Of a stretch of 64,000 bases of DNA, positions 27,578 to 35,367 are shown in pieces (positions within the stretch are counted from its first letter, which is position 1; each line of letters starts with the position of its first letter). The stretch covers positions 310,001-374,000 of the forward strand of contig NZ_JAAAXJ010000001.1 in assembly GCF_009910705.1 (NCBI RefSeq), written 5' to 3'. Source of the stretch: Microvirga arsenatis. GTDB taxonomy: Bacteria > Pseudomonadota > Alphaproteobacteria > Rhizobiales > Beijerinckiaceae. The notes below the pieces were generated by a model that did not search any database, was not told the origin of the DNA, and saw nothing but the letters and a program-made list of their open reading frames with translations. The position numbers and the translations under genes are program-made.

Positions 27578-29521
27578 ATGAGTCGCGTTGTTGCACCCTC
27601 TGGCGAGACCCAGGTTACGATCTCTGCAGGCAACGATCAGCGGCCATCCGTTGCCGTTCTCGAGGATGGAGGCTGGATAGTCACGTGGGTGGCGCTTACT
27701 CCCGACGGGCTCAATTCGGAGATTTACCAGCAGCGCTACGATGCCAATGGACAGGCCCTTGAGCAGGCGGTCATGGTCAACAGGAGGGCTGCCGGCTTTC
27801 AGGGAAACCCTGCCGTGGCAGCGTTGCCGGACGGCGGTTGGGTCGTCACATGGGAATCCGATACGGTAGATGGCAACGGTTATGACGTTTGCCAGCGGCG
27901 TTACGACGCCTCTGGTCAGGAGATCGGTCCGGAGAGAATAGTCAACTCCGTTGCAGCGGGCGGCCAGCAGGATCCGTCCATCGCGGTTCTGGCCGATGGC
28001 GGATGGGTGATTGCTTGGCGCGGGGACGATGAGAACGGAGACTGGGACGTTTTCCAAACCCGCTTCGACGCCAATGGTTACGAGGTCTCGAGCACCGTCG
28101 GCCGCGTGAACACCCATACCGGCGACGTGCAGTTCAACCCTGACGTCACGGCGCTGGGGGACGGGGGCTGGGTTGTGACGTGGACCTCCAGTCCTCAAGA
28201 TGGCTCCGGAGGCGGCATCTACCAGCAGCGGTACAACGCTTCCGGCGTGGCGGTCCATGGCGAGGTGCGGGTCAACACCATTGCGTCAGGGGAACAGATC
28301 CAGCCTTCGGTTGCGGCTCTCGCGGATGGCGGTTGGGTCGTGACATGGTCCTCGCGGGCCCAGGATGGATCCGGGTACAACATTCATCAGCAGCGATATC
28401 ACTCGAGCGGTTGGACGCTCGGCAGGGAAACCGTGGTGAATGTCGCAGGGGCCAACGAGCAGATCATGTCCGACGTGAAGGCGCTGCCGGACGGGGGATG
28501 GCTCGTCACCTGGGAAAGCGTGGGCCAGGACGGCTCCGAAGAGGGGATCTTCCAAAGGCGCTACTCGGCAACCGGGCAGCCCGTCACGCAAGGCGACATT
28601 CAGGTCAATACCACGACGACCGGCGCACAGAAGATGGCATCGGTCAGCATGTTGCCGGATGGAGGCTGGATCGTGACATGGCAGTCGCACAGCTCCACCG
28701 GCGCTCCCGGGGAGATCTACCAGCAGCGGTTCACCGCAGCCGGTGAGAAGGTGGGGCCGACCACGCCCACGGCGCTCGATCTCGTGCCGCAGGCCGTGGC
28801 CGAAGGCTCAGCCTCCACGGCATCTGCCGGCTCCTTGTCCGTAGGGGCTTACGTCCCCGATCACGCCTTCGCCTATCGCCTCGTGGACGACGCCGGCGGT
28901 CGCTTCCGCATCGAGGGCGACCAGATCAAGGTCAAGGATGGAGCCAGGCTCGATTACGAGCAGGCGACGAGCCATCAGGTGACCGTCGAGGTCCGGGATG
29001 CTGCGGGCGCGACCCTGACGAGGACCTTCACCATCGCCGTGACCGACGTCGCCTCAGAGAACCTGGCCGGCGGCGCGGCGTCCGACGTGCTGAAGGGCGG
29101 CTCCTTCAATGACGTCTTCAGCGGCGCCGGCGGGGACGACACGATCTATGGCGGCTTTGGCCACGACAGCCTGCGGGGCGATGCCGGCCGGGACGTGTTC
29201 GTGTTCGACACCAAGCCCAGCCAATCCGCGAACAGGGACAAGATCGCGGACTTCACCGTGCGCGACGACAGCCTCTGGCTCGACAACGCGGTGTTCACCA
29301 AGCTCGGCACGAGGGGCACGGACGCCAGCCCGGCGCAGCTCAAGAGCGGCCACTTCGTCAAGGGCTCGGCCGCCAAGGACAAGAACGACCACGTCATCTA
29401 CGATGCCAAGAAGGGCGTGCTGCTCTACGACGCCGACGGCTCGGGCAAGGGCAAGGCGGTGGAGATCGCCACCCTCGCCAAGCACCTCGCCGTCACCCAC
29501 AAGGACTTCTTCGTGATCTGA
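27578..29521 (+). CDS. RTX protein: seven-repeat propeller plus cadherin-like domain
   Basis: This 647-residue predicted type I secretion substrate has no signal peptide. Residues 20-400 hold seven clear repeats of about 52 residues, each with a core like PSVAALADGGWVVTWSS, a QDGSG-like turn and IYQQRYDANG, read as a seven-bladed beta-propeller. A cadherin-like module follows at about 415-495 (FAYRLVDDAGGRFRIEGDQI ... LDYEQATSHQVTVEVRD). RTX repeats come next (GGDDTIYGGFGHDSLRGDAG). The C-terminal domain is shared with the 23466 and 9553 proteins and ends THKDFFVI. The architecture suggests an adhesin or a surface-polymer-binding protein. It sits between ssb and the marC/gyrA block, where related genomes have housekeeping genes. 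Confidence 0.9.
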   Translation: MSRVVAPSGETQVTISAGNDQRPSVAVLEDGGWIVTWVALTPDGLNSEIYQQRYDANGQALEQAVMVNRRAAGFQGNPAVAALPDGGWVVTWESDTVDGNGYDVCQRRYDASGQEIGPERIVNSVAAGGQQDPSIAVLADGGWVIAWRGDDENGDWDVFQTRFDANGYEVSSTVGRVNTHTGDVQFNPDVTALGDGGWVVTWTSSPQDGSGGGIYQQRYNASGVAVHGEVRVNTIASGEQIQPSVAALADGGWVVTWSSRAQDGSGYNIHQQRYHSSGWTLGRETVVNVAGANEQIMSDVKALPDGGWLVTWESVGQDGSEEGIFQRRYSATGQPVTQGDIQVNTTTTGAQKMASVSMLPDGGWIVTWQSHSSTGAPGEIYQQRFTAAGEKVGPTTPTALDLVPQAVAEGSASTASAGSLSVGAYVPDHAFAYRLVDDAGGRFRIEGDQIKVKDGARLDYEQATSHQVTVEVRDAAGATLTRTFTIAVTDVASENLAGGAASDVLKGGSFNDVFSGAGGDDTIYGGFGHDSLRGDAGRDVFVFDTKPSQSANRDKIADFTVRDDSLWLDNAVFTKLGTRGTDASPAQLKSGHFVKGSAAKDKNDHVIYDAKKGVLLYDADGSGKGKAVEIATLAKHLAVTHKDFFVI

Positions 29522-29630
29522 CACGTCGGAGAAGGGCAAGGGGTAAGTTGCTGATTCCAATGGGAAAAGCTCTTGTCCTCGGAGGGAGGACCTTTCACTC
29601 AGGAGAGCGCCTTCAGGTTTGCAAAACGGA

Positions 29631-29651
29631 AAACTAACCTTGCGTTAGTTT
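29631..29651. promoter_or_regulatory. AAACTAAC...GTTAGTTT inverted repeat
   Basis: A perfect 8-bp inverted repeat with a five-base loop (CTTGC) lies about 80 bases upstream of the DUF6894 copy at 29730. It may be an operator or leader hairpin. Confidence 0.4.
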
Positions 29652-29729
29652 GCGGAAGCTGCTCATGTAGGGGGAGCTTCGGGAGGCTCGTGACCCGGAG
29701 ATTGAGACGATTTCCAAGGCTGCTTTTGC

Positions 29730-29954
29730 GTGCACTGCTTTTTCCATCTCGTACACACGCATGAACGGATCCTGGACGAGACAGGAATAGAGGTCTCAGA
29801 TCTGGAAGCGGCTCATTATTATGCCCTCAAAGCCATTCAGGAGTTGAGGCAGGAGGGCGACGAGGAGACCGATTGGGACGGCTGGCAGCTGCAGGTCACC
29901 GATGCCTCCGGCAGGATTCTCCTGGAGATCCCCCTGGACACGGCGCAGCATTGA
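29730..29954 (+). CDS. DUF6894-family small protein, copy 2
   Basis: This 74-residue paralog of the protein at 15641 starts MHCFFHLVH and contains DETGIEVSDLEAAHYYALKAI and W-x-L-Q-V. The last residues differ (LEIPLDTAQH). The function is unknown. It lies alone between the RTX-propeller gene and the M20 peptidase gene, is preceded by an inverted repeat and is followed by a terminator at 30048. Confidence 0.8.
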   Translation: MHCFFHLVHTHERILDETGIEVSDLEAAHYYALKAIQELRQEGDEETDWDGWQLQVTDASGRILLEIPLDTAQH

Positions 29955-30047
29955 GAAAAGCCGGGAGCATGTGCACCCGCGCGCCTGCGGCTCGCCGCCT
30001 TGACCCAAGCGGGTGACACCGGGCATCGAGGCGGCTATGAAGGATCA

Positions 30048-30068
30048 GGCGGCGTGAGCCGCCTTTTT
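30048..30068 (+). terminator. Terminator after DUF6894 copy 2
   Basis: The stem GGCGGC/GCCGCC with loop GTGA is followed by five T residues, 93 bases after the DUF6894 stop and 28 bases before the M20 peptidase start. Confidence 0.8.
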
Positions 30069-30096
30069 CGTGAGCCCGAGAATACCTGAAAGCGCC

Positions 30097-31209
30097 ATGA
30101 CCCCTGCTTCCCTCGACACGCTCTTCACCTGGATCCGCACCGAGAGCCCGACCTCCGACCGGGCCGGCGTCAACCTGATGATGGACCTCGTGACCGCGCA
30201 GATGCAGGACGCGCCCGTGGCGGTGGAGCGGATCCCGGGCACGGACGGCCTGGGCGACGTGCTGGTGCTGCGGGCGGGTCCCCGGACGGACGAGCCCGGC
30301 ATCCTGGTCATGTCGCATCTCGACACGGTGCATCCCATCGGCACCATCGAGCGCGACCTGCCGCTGCGGATCGAGGGCGACCGGCTCTACGGGCCGGGCA
30401 TCTACGATATGAAGGGCGGCGCCTGGTTCTGCCTCGAGGCCTTCAAGGACGTGGCCCGCCGGGGCACGGCGGCGCGGCCCGTCACCTTCCTGGTGACGCC
30501 GGACGAGGAGATCGGCTCGCCGATCACCCGGCCCATCATCGAGGCTCTCGGCCGCCGGTCGGCCTATGCCCTCGTGACCGAGCCCGCCCGCGACGGCGGC
30601 CAGATCGTCACCGCCCGCAAGGGCGTGGGGCGCTTCGACGTGCATGTGGAGGGCAGGCCGGCCCATGCGGGCTCGCGCCACAAGGACGGGCGCAACGCCA
30701 TCTACGAGGCCGCGCGACAGATCCTCGCCATCGAGGCCATGACCGATTATTCCCGCGGCATCACCACGACGGTGGGCATGGCCTCCGGCGGCACGGCGAT
30801 GAATACCATTCCGCAGCATTGCCGCTTCTCCGTGGACCTGCGGGTCGAGACGGTCGCGGATGGGGAGGCCGTGACGGCGGCGATCCTCGGGCTGAAGCCC
30901 CAAAATTCGGATTTCAAGGTCACCGTCACCGGCGGCATGAACCGGCCGCCCTATGAGTGCTCGGAAGCGACGGCAAGGCTCTTCGACCACGCCAAGTCGC
31001 TCGCCGCCGAGATCGGCTTCGATCTCGTCTCCGCGCCCCGCGTCGGCGGCGGCTCGGACGGCAACTTCACCGCGGCGCTCGGCGTCCCCACCCTCGACGG
31101 CCTCGGCATCGACGGAGACGGCGCCCACACGCTCCAGGAATACGGCCTCATCTCCTCCATCGCGCCGCGCCAGAAGCTCATGACGCGCCTGCTGGAGACC
31201 CTGCGCTGA
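30097..31209 (+). CDS. M20-family metallopeptidase (carboxypeptidase/deacylase)
   Basis: This 370-residue cytoplasmic zinc hydrolase is of the M20 family (ArgE/DapE/CPG2-like), which removes C-terminal amino acids or acyl groups from small substrates. Metal-binding and catalytic signatures are visible: VMSHLDTVHPIG (first His, catalytic Asp), GPGIYDMKGG (bridging Asp), TPDEEIGS (catalytic Glu and metal Glu) and the final metal His in DGAHTLQEYG. The dimerisation domain (GVGRFDVHVEGRPAHAGS) is in its usual place. It resembles glutamate carboxypeptidases most. The start is taken at 30097. The GNAT gene follows after two bases, so they are probably co-transcribed. Confidence 0.88.
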   Translation: MTPASLDTLFTWIRTESPTSDRAGVNLMMDLVTAQMQDAPVAVERIPGTDGLGDVLVLRAGPRTDEPGILVMSHLDTVHPIGTIERDLPLRIEGDRLYGPGIYDMKGGAWFCLEAFKDVARRGTAARPVTFLVTPDEEIGSPITRPIIEALGRRSAYALVTEPARDGGQIVTARKGVGRFDVHVEGRPAHAGSRHKDGRNAIYEAARQILAIEAMTDYSRGITTTVGMASGGTAMNTIPQHCRFSVDLRVETVADGEAVTAAILGLKPQNSDFKVTVTGGMNRPPYECSEATARLFDHAKSLAAEIGFDLVSAPRVGGGSDGNFTAALGVPTLDGLGIDGDGAHTLQEYGLISSIAPRQKLMTRLLETLR

Positions 31210-31211
31210 GC

Positions 31212-31688
31212 ATGGTCGCCATCAGCGATCTGCGCGAGAGGCCGGACTTCGCCGACACCGTGGCGGACCGGGTCTGGCGCGCCTTCTGGAAGGATAACGG
31301 GCATCCTTTGAGTCTGTTGGCCGGCCTCGTTCAGGAGAGCTTGCGCGAAGGGCCGATTCCCACCTGTTTCGTCGCCCATGAGGGAGCACTCTTCCTCGGC
31401 ACGGCCTCGCTGATCGCCTGTGACCAGGAGGCGAGGCCTCACTACACCCCATGGATTGCGGCCGTCTGGGTCGAGCCGGAGCAACGGAGCAGAGGCATCG
31501 GCGCGGCGCTGGTGAAGGCCGCCACACAGGCTGGGCTCGCCGCGGGCGCGAGCCGCCTCCACCTCGGCGCGTCCGCACACCGCCGCTCGTTCTATGAGGC
31601 GCTGGGCTGGTCCGTGCTGGAGGCCGATGTGCCGCGCGAGGGGATGTTCATTCTGGCCATGGACTTCGACCAGATGTCCGGCCTGTAG
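31212..31688 (+). CDS. GNAT-family N-acetyltransferase
   Basis: This 158-residue protein has the acetyl-CoA binding pattern of GNAT enzymes: a core strand WIAAVWVEPEQRSRGIGAALV, including the V-x-P-x-x-R-x-x-G-I-G signature, and a late segment FYEALGWSVLE typical of motif B. The substrate is unknown. The ATG at 31212 directly follows the M20 peptidase stop, so the two are likely coupled. The acetyltransferase may act on the same amino compounds, but this is inference only. Confidence 0.85.
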   Translation: MVAISDLRERPDFADTVADRVWRAFWKDNGHPLSLLAGLVQESLREGPIPTCFVAHEGALFLGTASLIACDQEARPHYTPWIAAVWVEPEQRSRGIGAALVKAATQAGLAAGASRLHLGASAHRRSFYEALGWSVLEADVPREGMFILAMDFDQMSGL

Positions 31689-31699
31689 AGGGAAGGCAC

Positions 31700-32338
31700 C
31701 TACAGCGCCGGCGGCTGCAGCAGCGCGAGGACGCCGTTGATGATGAACTGCACGGCAAGCCCTGCGAGGATCACGCCCAGCAGCCGGCTCAGCACGATGT
31801 TGCCGGTCACGCCGAGCATGCGCGAAACCCGCTCGGCGGCCATGAACACGGCAAAGCAGCTCGCGACGCCGAGCCCGATGAGGACGATGAGGAAGCCGAG
31901 ATAGACCGGGTTGCCGTCCGCCCGGCCGGCGAGCAGGATCGTCGCGGTGATCGCGCCGGGTCCGGCCATGAGCGGAATGGCGAGGGGAAAGGCGGCCACG
32001 TTGCGGATGTGGTCCTCGGTGATGGCGATGTCGGCCGTGTGCTGCTTGCGCTCGTTGCGGCGCTCGAACACCATCTCGAAGGCGATCCAGAACAGGAGCA
32101 GCCCGCCCGAGATGCGGAAGGCGGGGATGCCGACGCCGAGCAGGCGCAGCAGCACCTCGCCGCCGAGGCCGAAGAAGGCCAGGATGCCGAAGGCGATCAG
32201 GCTCGCCCGCACGGCCACCCGGCGCCGCTCCGACGCATTCATGCCCCGTGTGAGCGACACGAAGATCGGGGCGAGCGCCGGCGGGTCGAGGGTGACGAGC
32301 AGCGTGACGAGGGCGGCGGAGATGTAGTCGAAGAGCAT
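31700..32338 (-). CDS. marC: MarC-family integral membrane protein
   Basis: This 212-residue inner-membrane protein of the MarC family has six predicted helices. It has the family features PPALAPIFVSLTRGM near residue 20, ISGGLLLFWIAFEM in helix three, and AFPLAIPLMAGPGAITATILL in the middle. MarC was once linked to multiple antibiotic resistance, but that role is not supported and the transported substrate is unknown. In many Rhizobiales marC lies between ssb and gyrA, which it also does here, though at greater distance. It ends 11 bases from the convergent GNAT gene. Confidence 0.93.
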   Translation of the reverse strand: MLFDYISAALVTLLVTLDPPALAPIFVSLTRGMNASERRRVAVRASLIAFGILAFFGLGGEVLLRLLGVGIPAFRISGGLLLFWIAFEMVFERRNERKQHTADIAITEDHIRNVAAFPLAIPLMAGPGAITATILLAGRADGNPVYLGFLIVLIGLGVASCFAVFMAAERVSRMLGVTGNIVLSRLLGVILAGLAVQFIINGVLALLQPPAL

Positions 32339-32408
32339 CGGCTGGACCTTATCGCAGGCTTTGCGTTATGGCGTTGCGGGCCGGATTTGGCGAGGGGGCG
32401 GGGCCACG

Positions 32409-33263
32409 ATGTTCACTGTTTTGGATCGGATCAGCCGGCCGGGCGACCCGGCGAAGGCCAACGAGGACATCTGCGGCGTCTCGGGCGACTGGGCCTGGGT
32501 GATCGACACCTCGATCTTCCCCGGCACCCCGCCGGTCATGCACGAGACGAGCGACGCCGCTTGGCTCGCCGCCTTCGCGGATGAGCGGCTTTCCAGCCTC
32601 GCGCCTCGGGCGCAGGACGGCGCCTCCCTCCTGCGCCACGTCATGGAGGAGGCCCGCACGGCCTACCGGGCCGTCGCGCCCCGGGAGCGGCACGCGGATT
32701 TCGCCGCCTGGCCCCTCGGGGCGACGACCCTGGTGCGCCGCAGGGGCAACCTGCTCGACGCCTGGACCTTCGGCGACACCACGGCCTATATCCGCCAGCC
32801 CGATGGGGCGGTTCGGGTTCTCGGCGATGCCCCGGGCCTGCGGGAGGCGGAGGCCGCCATGGCGGCGAGGCTCATGCGGGAGGCGGGCTCTCGGCCCACC
32901 GCCATCCTCGGCGAGCCCGTGTTCCTGGCCTGGCTGGGCGAGCGCCGGGAGCGCCAGCGGAAAAGCGGCATCCCGGCGGCCCTCCTGAGCCTCAACCCGG
33001 ACGCCGCGGACCGGCTCCGCCACGAGACGGCTCCCTGCGAGGACGGCACCGCAATCCTCCTCGCCTCCGACGGCTTCTCGGCCCTGGTCGATCTGTACCG
33101 GGCGATGGACCCGGAGTCTCTCATGGAAGCGGCGCTCACCTCCGGCCTGGAGCCCCTGGTGACCCTCGCGCGGGAGATCGAAACGGAGCGCGATCGGGAC
33201 GGCAGGCTCTATCCGCGGTTCAAGGCAAGCGACGATGCGACGGCGATTTTGGTGAGAGCTTAG
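32409..33263 (+). CDS. PP2C-family protein phosphatase
   Basis: This 284-residue soluble protein has the features of PP2C-type Ser/Thr phosphatases. The N-terminal metal aspartates appear in KANEDICG and WAWVIDTS, GDTTAYI follows a strand, and CEDGTAILLASDGFSAL contains the D-G-F signature. A terminal DDATAIL completes the site. Substrates and a partner kinase are not apparent nearby. It is divergent from marC. The ATG at 32409 (MFTVLDRI) is chosen over an open frame from 32361. Confidence 0.82.
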   Translation: MFTVLDRISRPGDPAKANEDICGVSGDWAWVIDTSIFPGTPPVMHETSDAAWLAAFADERLSSLAPRAQDGASLLRHVMEEARTAYRAVAPRERHADFAAWPLGATTLVRRRGNLLDAWTFGDTTAYIRQPDGAVRVLGDAPGLREAEAAMAARLMREAGSRPTAILGEPVFLAWLGERRERQRKSGIPAALLSLNPDAADRLRHETAPCEDGTAILLASDGFSALVDLYRAMDPESLMEAALTSGLEPLVTLAREIETERDRDGRLYPRFKASDDATAILVRA

Positions 33264-33347
33264 GCGAAGCAGGTTTAAGGGGTATATTGTTTCTATATAT
33301 TGTGTAGTCTCGCGGGCTCCGAACTACCTCAGTGTTTCGAGGCCCAT

Positions 33348-34106
33348 ATGTACATTCGCCGGTTCCTGATGGCCTTCTTTGCCTCAGCTATCCTGACGCC
33401 CGTTTTTGCTCAGACCCAGCCGCAGGAGATGCGGCGGGAGCCTCTGATGACCGTCCTTGGAAAAGGAAAGCACGAGGTAAGGCCGGATCTCGCCCGGGTC
33501 GCGGTTACGGTGACGACTGAGGGCAAAACGCTTGAGAGCGTCAACAACCCGCATCAGGATCGAGCGACCCGCGCCCTCAAAATTCTCGAGGGCCTCCAAT
33601 CGCTTGGGCTCGAAATTGAGAAAAGCAACTATAGGGTCGACGAACGCCGGGTCCAACGCCCGATACCGCCCGTTCAACCAGGCCCAGGGCAGCGATACGA
33701 GAACCTCGTGGAGGGTTACACCGCAACAACAACCTTTTCGCTTAAGATTGCAGCCATGGACAAGCTGAACGAGATTGTGACGAAGGTGACCGACAGCAAT
33801 TTGTTTCAGGTTCACTCGGTCAGATTTCAGGTTGTTCAAGAACGGATGGCCCTCAATCAAGCGAGGCGCTCTGCCATGCTGGACGCAAAGGAACAGGCGC
33901 TTGCCTATGCGGAGCCTGTCGATTTGGAGCTGAAGGAGATTATTGCGATCACCGACGGTGAGGCGGAGGCTCCAGACGGGTATGCCGACATGCCTATGCG
34001 ACGTGCAACTTCACCCAATTCTACAGTACAGATCATACCTCCCGCCACCTTGGAGTTTAATGCTTCCGTTAATGTTACATGGCGGATTGCTCCACGAGGC
34101 TTTTGA
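33348..34106 (+). CDS. SIMPL (DUF541) domain periplasmic protein
   Basis: This 252-residue exported protein has a signal peptide (MYIRRFLMAFFASAILTPVFA) and a SIMPL/DUF541 domain. It begins VLGKGKHEVRPDLARVAVTVTTEG, with NYRVDERR and YTATTTFSLKI in the middle and VDLELKEIIAITDG near the end. Family members such as YggE lower oxidative stress; the exact role is unknown. By eye the DNA has lower GC than its neighbours. The leader is A/T-rich (33280-33305), and the upstream frame to 33300 adds no signal-peptide character, so the ATG at 33348 is preferred. Confidence 0.85.
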   Translation: MYIRRFLMAFFASAILTPVFAQTQPQEMRREPLMTVLGKGKHEVRPDLARVAVTVTTEGKTLESVNNPHQDRATRALKILEGLQSLGLEIEKSNYRVDERRVQRPIPPVQPGPGQRYENLVEGYTATTTFSLKIAAMDKLNEIVTKVTDSNLFQVHSVRFQVVQERMALNQARRSAMLDAKEQALAYAEPVDLELKEIIAITDGEAEAPDGYADMPMRRATSPNSTVQIIPPATLEFNASVNVTWRIAPRGF

Positions 34107-34228
34107 CGCTTCATATTCCCCGCTGATGTTGCAGCCAGGAACGACACGCTCTTTGGATTGCAACGCTCTCCGTTATTCTCAGGCCAAGCTGCAGGTTAGG
34201 GGGATCCACTCACATCATGCGCACACCG

Positions 34229-34266
34229 TGTCATCCCTCCCGGCCTAACGGCCGCTACGGATGACA
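34229..34266. repeat. TGTCATCC...GGATGACA palindrome
   Basis: Outer arms TGTCATCC (34229-34236) and GGATGACA (34259-34266) flank an inner stem CGGCC/GGCCG with loop TAAC. This is a compact member of the GTCATCC repeat family found at 5431-5675 and 41172-41272. Confidence 0.75.
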
Positions 34267-34613
34267 TGGGGCAGTGTTCTCACTTTGTTCTTGACAGTTG
34301 CTCCAAGCTCGGCTATATCGTTGTTCATCCTCGTCCGGTGAGGGGCGCGCTCGCGAGGCGTCGCAGATGCGGGACGGGGCGCGGTCCCGCCGCAGGCCTC
34401 GCAATCCTGTGGTCGCGGGAGGCCGACCCTGGGCGCTGCCGCAGGAGGTCCGCCTGAAAAGAACCGCGCGTGACGAGCAGTTCGGCTCTCACACTCACCA
34501 CCATCCCCCATCGAGCCGGGCTGCCCCAAGCGCCACCCTCGAGCAACCCTGACGGCCCGCAGCTCACGCTGCGGGCCCGAAGGCGCTGGATCTGTGAAAG
34601 ACTCACCACCTGC

Positions 34614-34912
34614 GTCATCCCGGGGCTGCGCGGCAGAACCAATGAGGCGCTCTTTCCCTCCTCCTTGTGGGGAGGGTCAGGGTGGGGGTGCCGGCGCAGG
34701 ACTCGACCAGCGTGGCGCAGCCATACCTCTCCCCGGCGGGGAGAGGTCGAGCGACAGCGAGGGTGAGAGCGGGTGCCGGAGAGGGCTGTAACCCCTCACC
34801 CGGACCTGACGGTCCGACCTCTCCCTCAGGGAGAGGTGAGCCAGCGCCAGGCCTGCATAGGCACTCGCTCACACCCTCCCCTCCATCTCCTCCCCACAAG
34901 GGGGAGGAGGGC
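34614..34912. repeat. Mosaic of CCTCTCCC-type palindromic repeats
   Basis: This stretch lies in the 1.26-kb gap between the SIMPL gene and gyrA (34107-35367), where I see no credible gene. It contains a GTCATCCCGGGG half-unit at 34615 and the palindrome ACCTCTCCCC-GGC-GGGGAGAGGT at 34725-34747. A second palindrome, ACCTCTCCC-TCA-GGGAGAGGT, is at 34817-34837 and a third, CTCCTCCCC/GGGGAGGAG, at 34887-34909. They resemble dispersed intergenic repeats common in Rhizobiales. The remainder (34913-35367) is GC-rich and turns more A/T-rich from 35170, probably the gyrA promoter region. Confidence 0.75.
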
Positions 34913-35367
34913 CGCCGGGCACTCGGTCCGGGAGACCAAAGACAAGTCTCGGGCAAGCCCGGGGCTTGTGGGGGGAGGGCTGCCAGCGTCACACTCGTCC
35001 AGCCGTCCCGGATCTCCGCCGAGGCTCGGCGGGGTGCGTCGGAAGCACCATCGAAGCCAATGGAATCAGGAGGTTAGGGAAAGCCCCTGAGACGGTTTCT
35101 CGGCCCGTGCGCGGGCTGGCGAAACCGCCGCAGGCCGGCGCCCGTCCTCCGCCCCGCTCGATCCGCCAATAAGTTGCTGAAACGTAAACGGATTTCGGCC
35201 CTGTCCTTGTCTCTGGAAAACCCGTCAAAAAGCTTGAAAACGGCCGCATTCTCCCCCATGTAAGAGCCTGATTTTCATTGGATTCGCGGGCCTGCCGGAC
35301 GGCTTGACGAAGCGGCACAGCAAGCCGCCTCTCGCGAAGGGGCAGACCGACTTAAGAAAGACCAACC

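Noticed and set aside
34266..35090. Several short open frames in the gap before gyrA
   Set aside because: They read through palindromic repeats, show Pro/Arg/Gly-rich products and lack ribosome binding sites.
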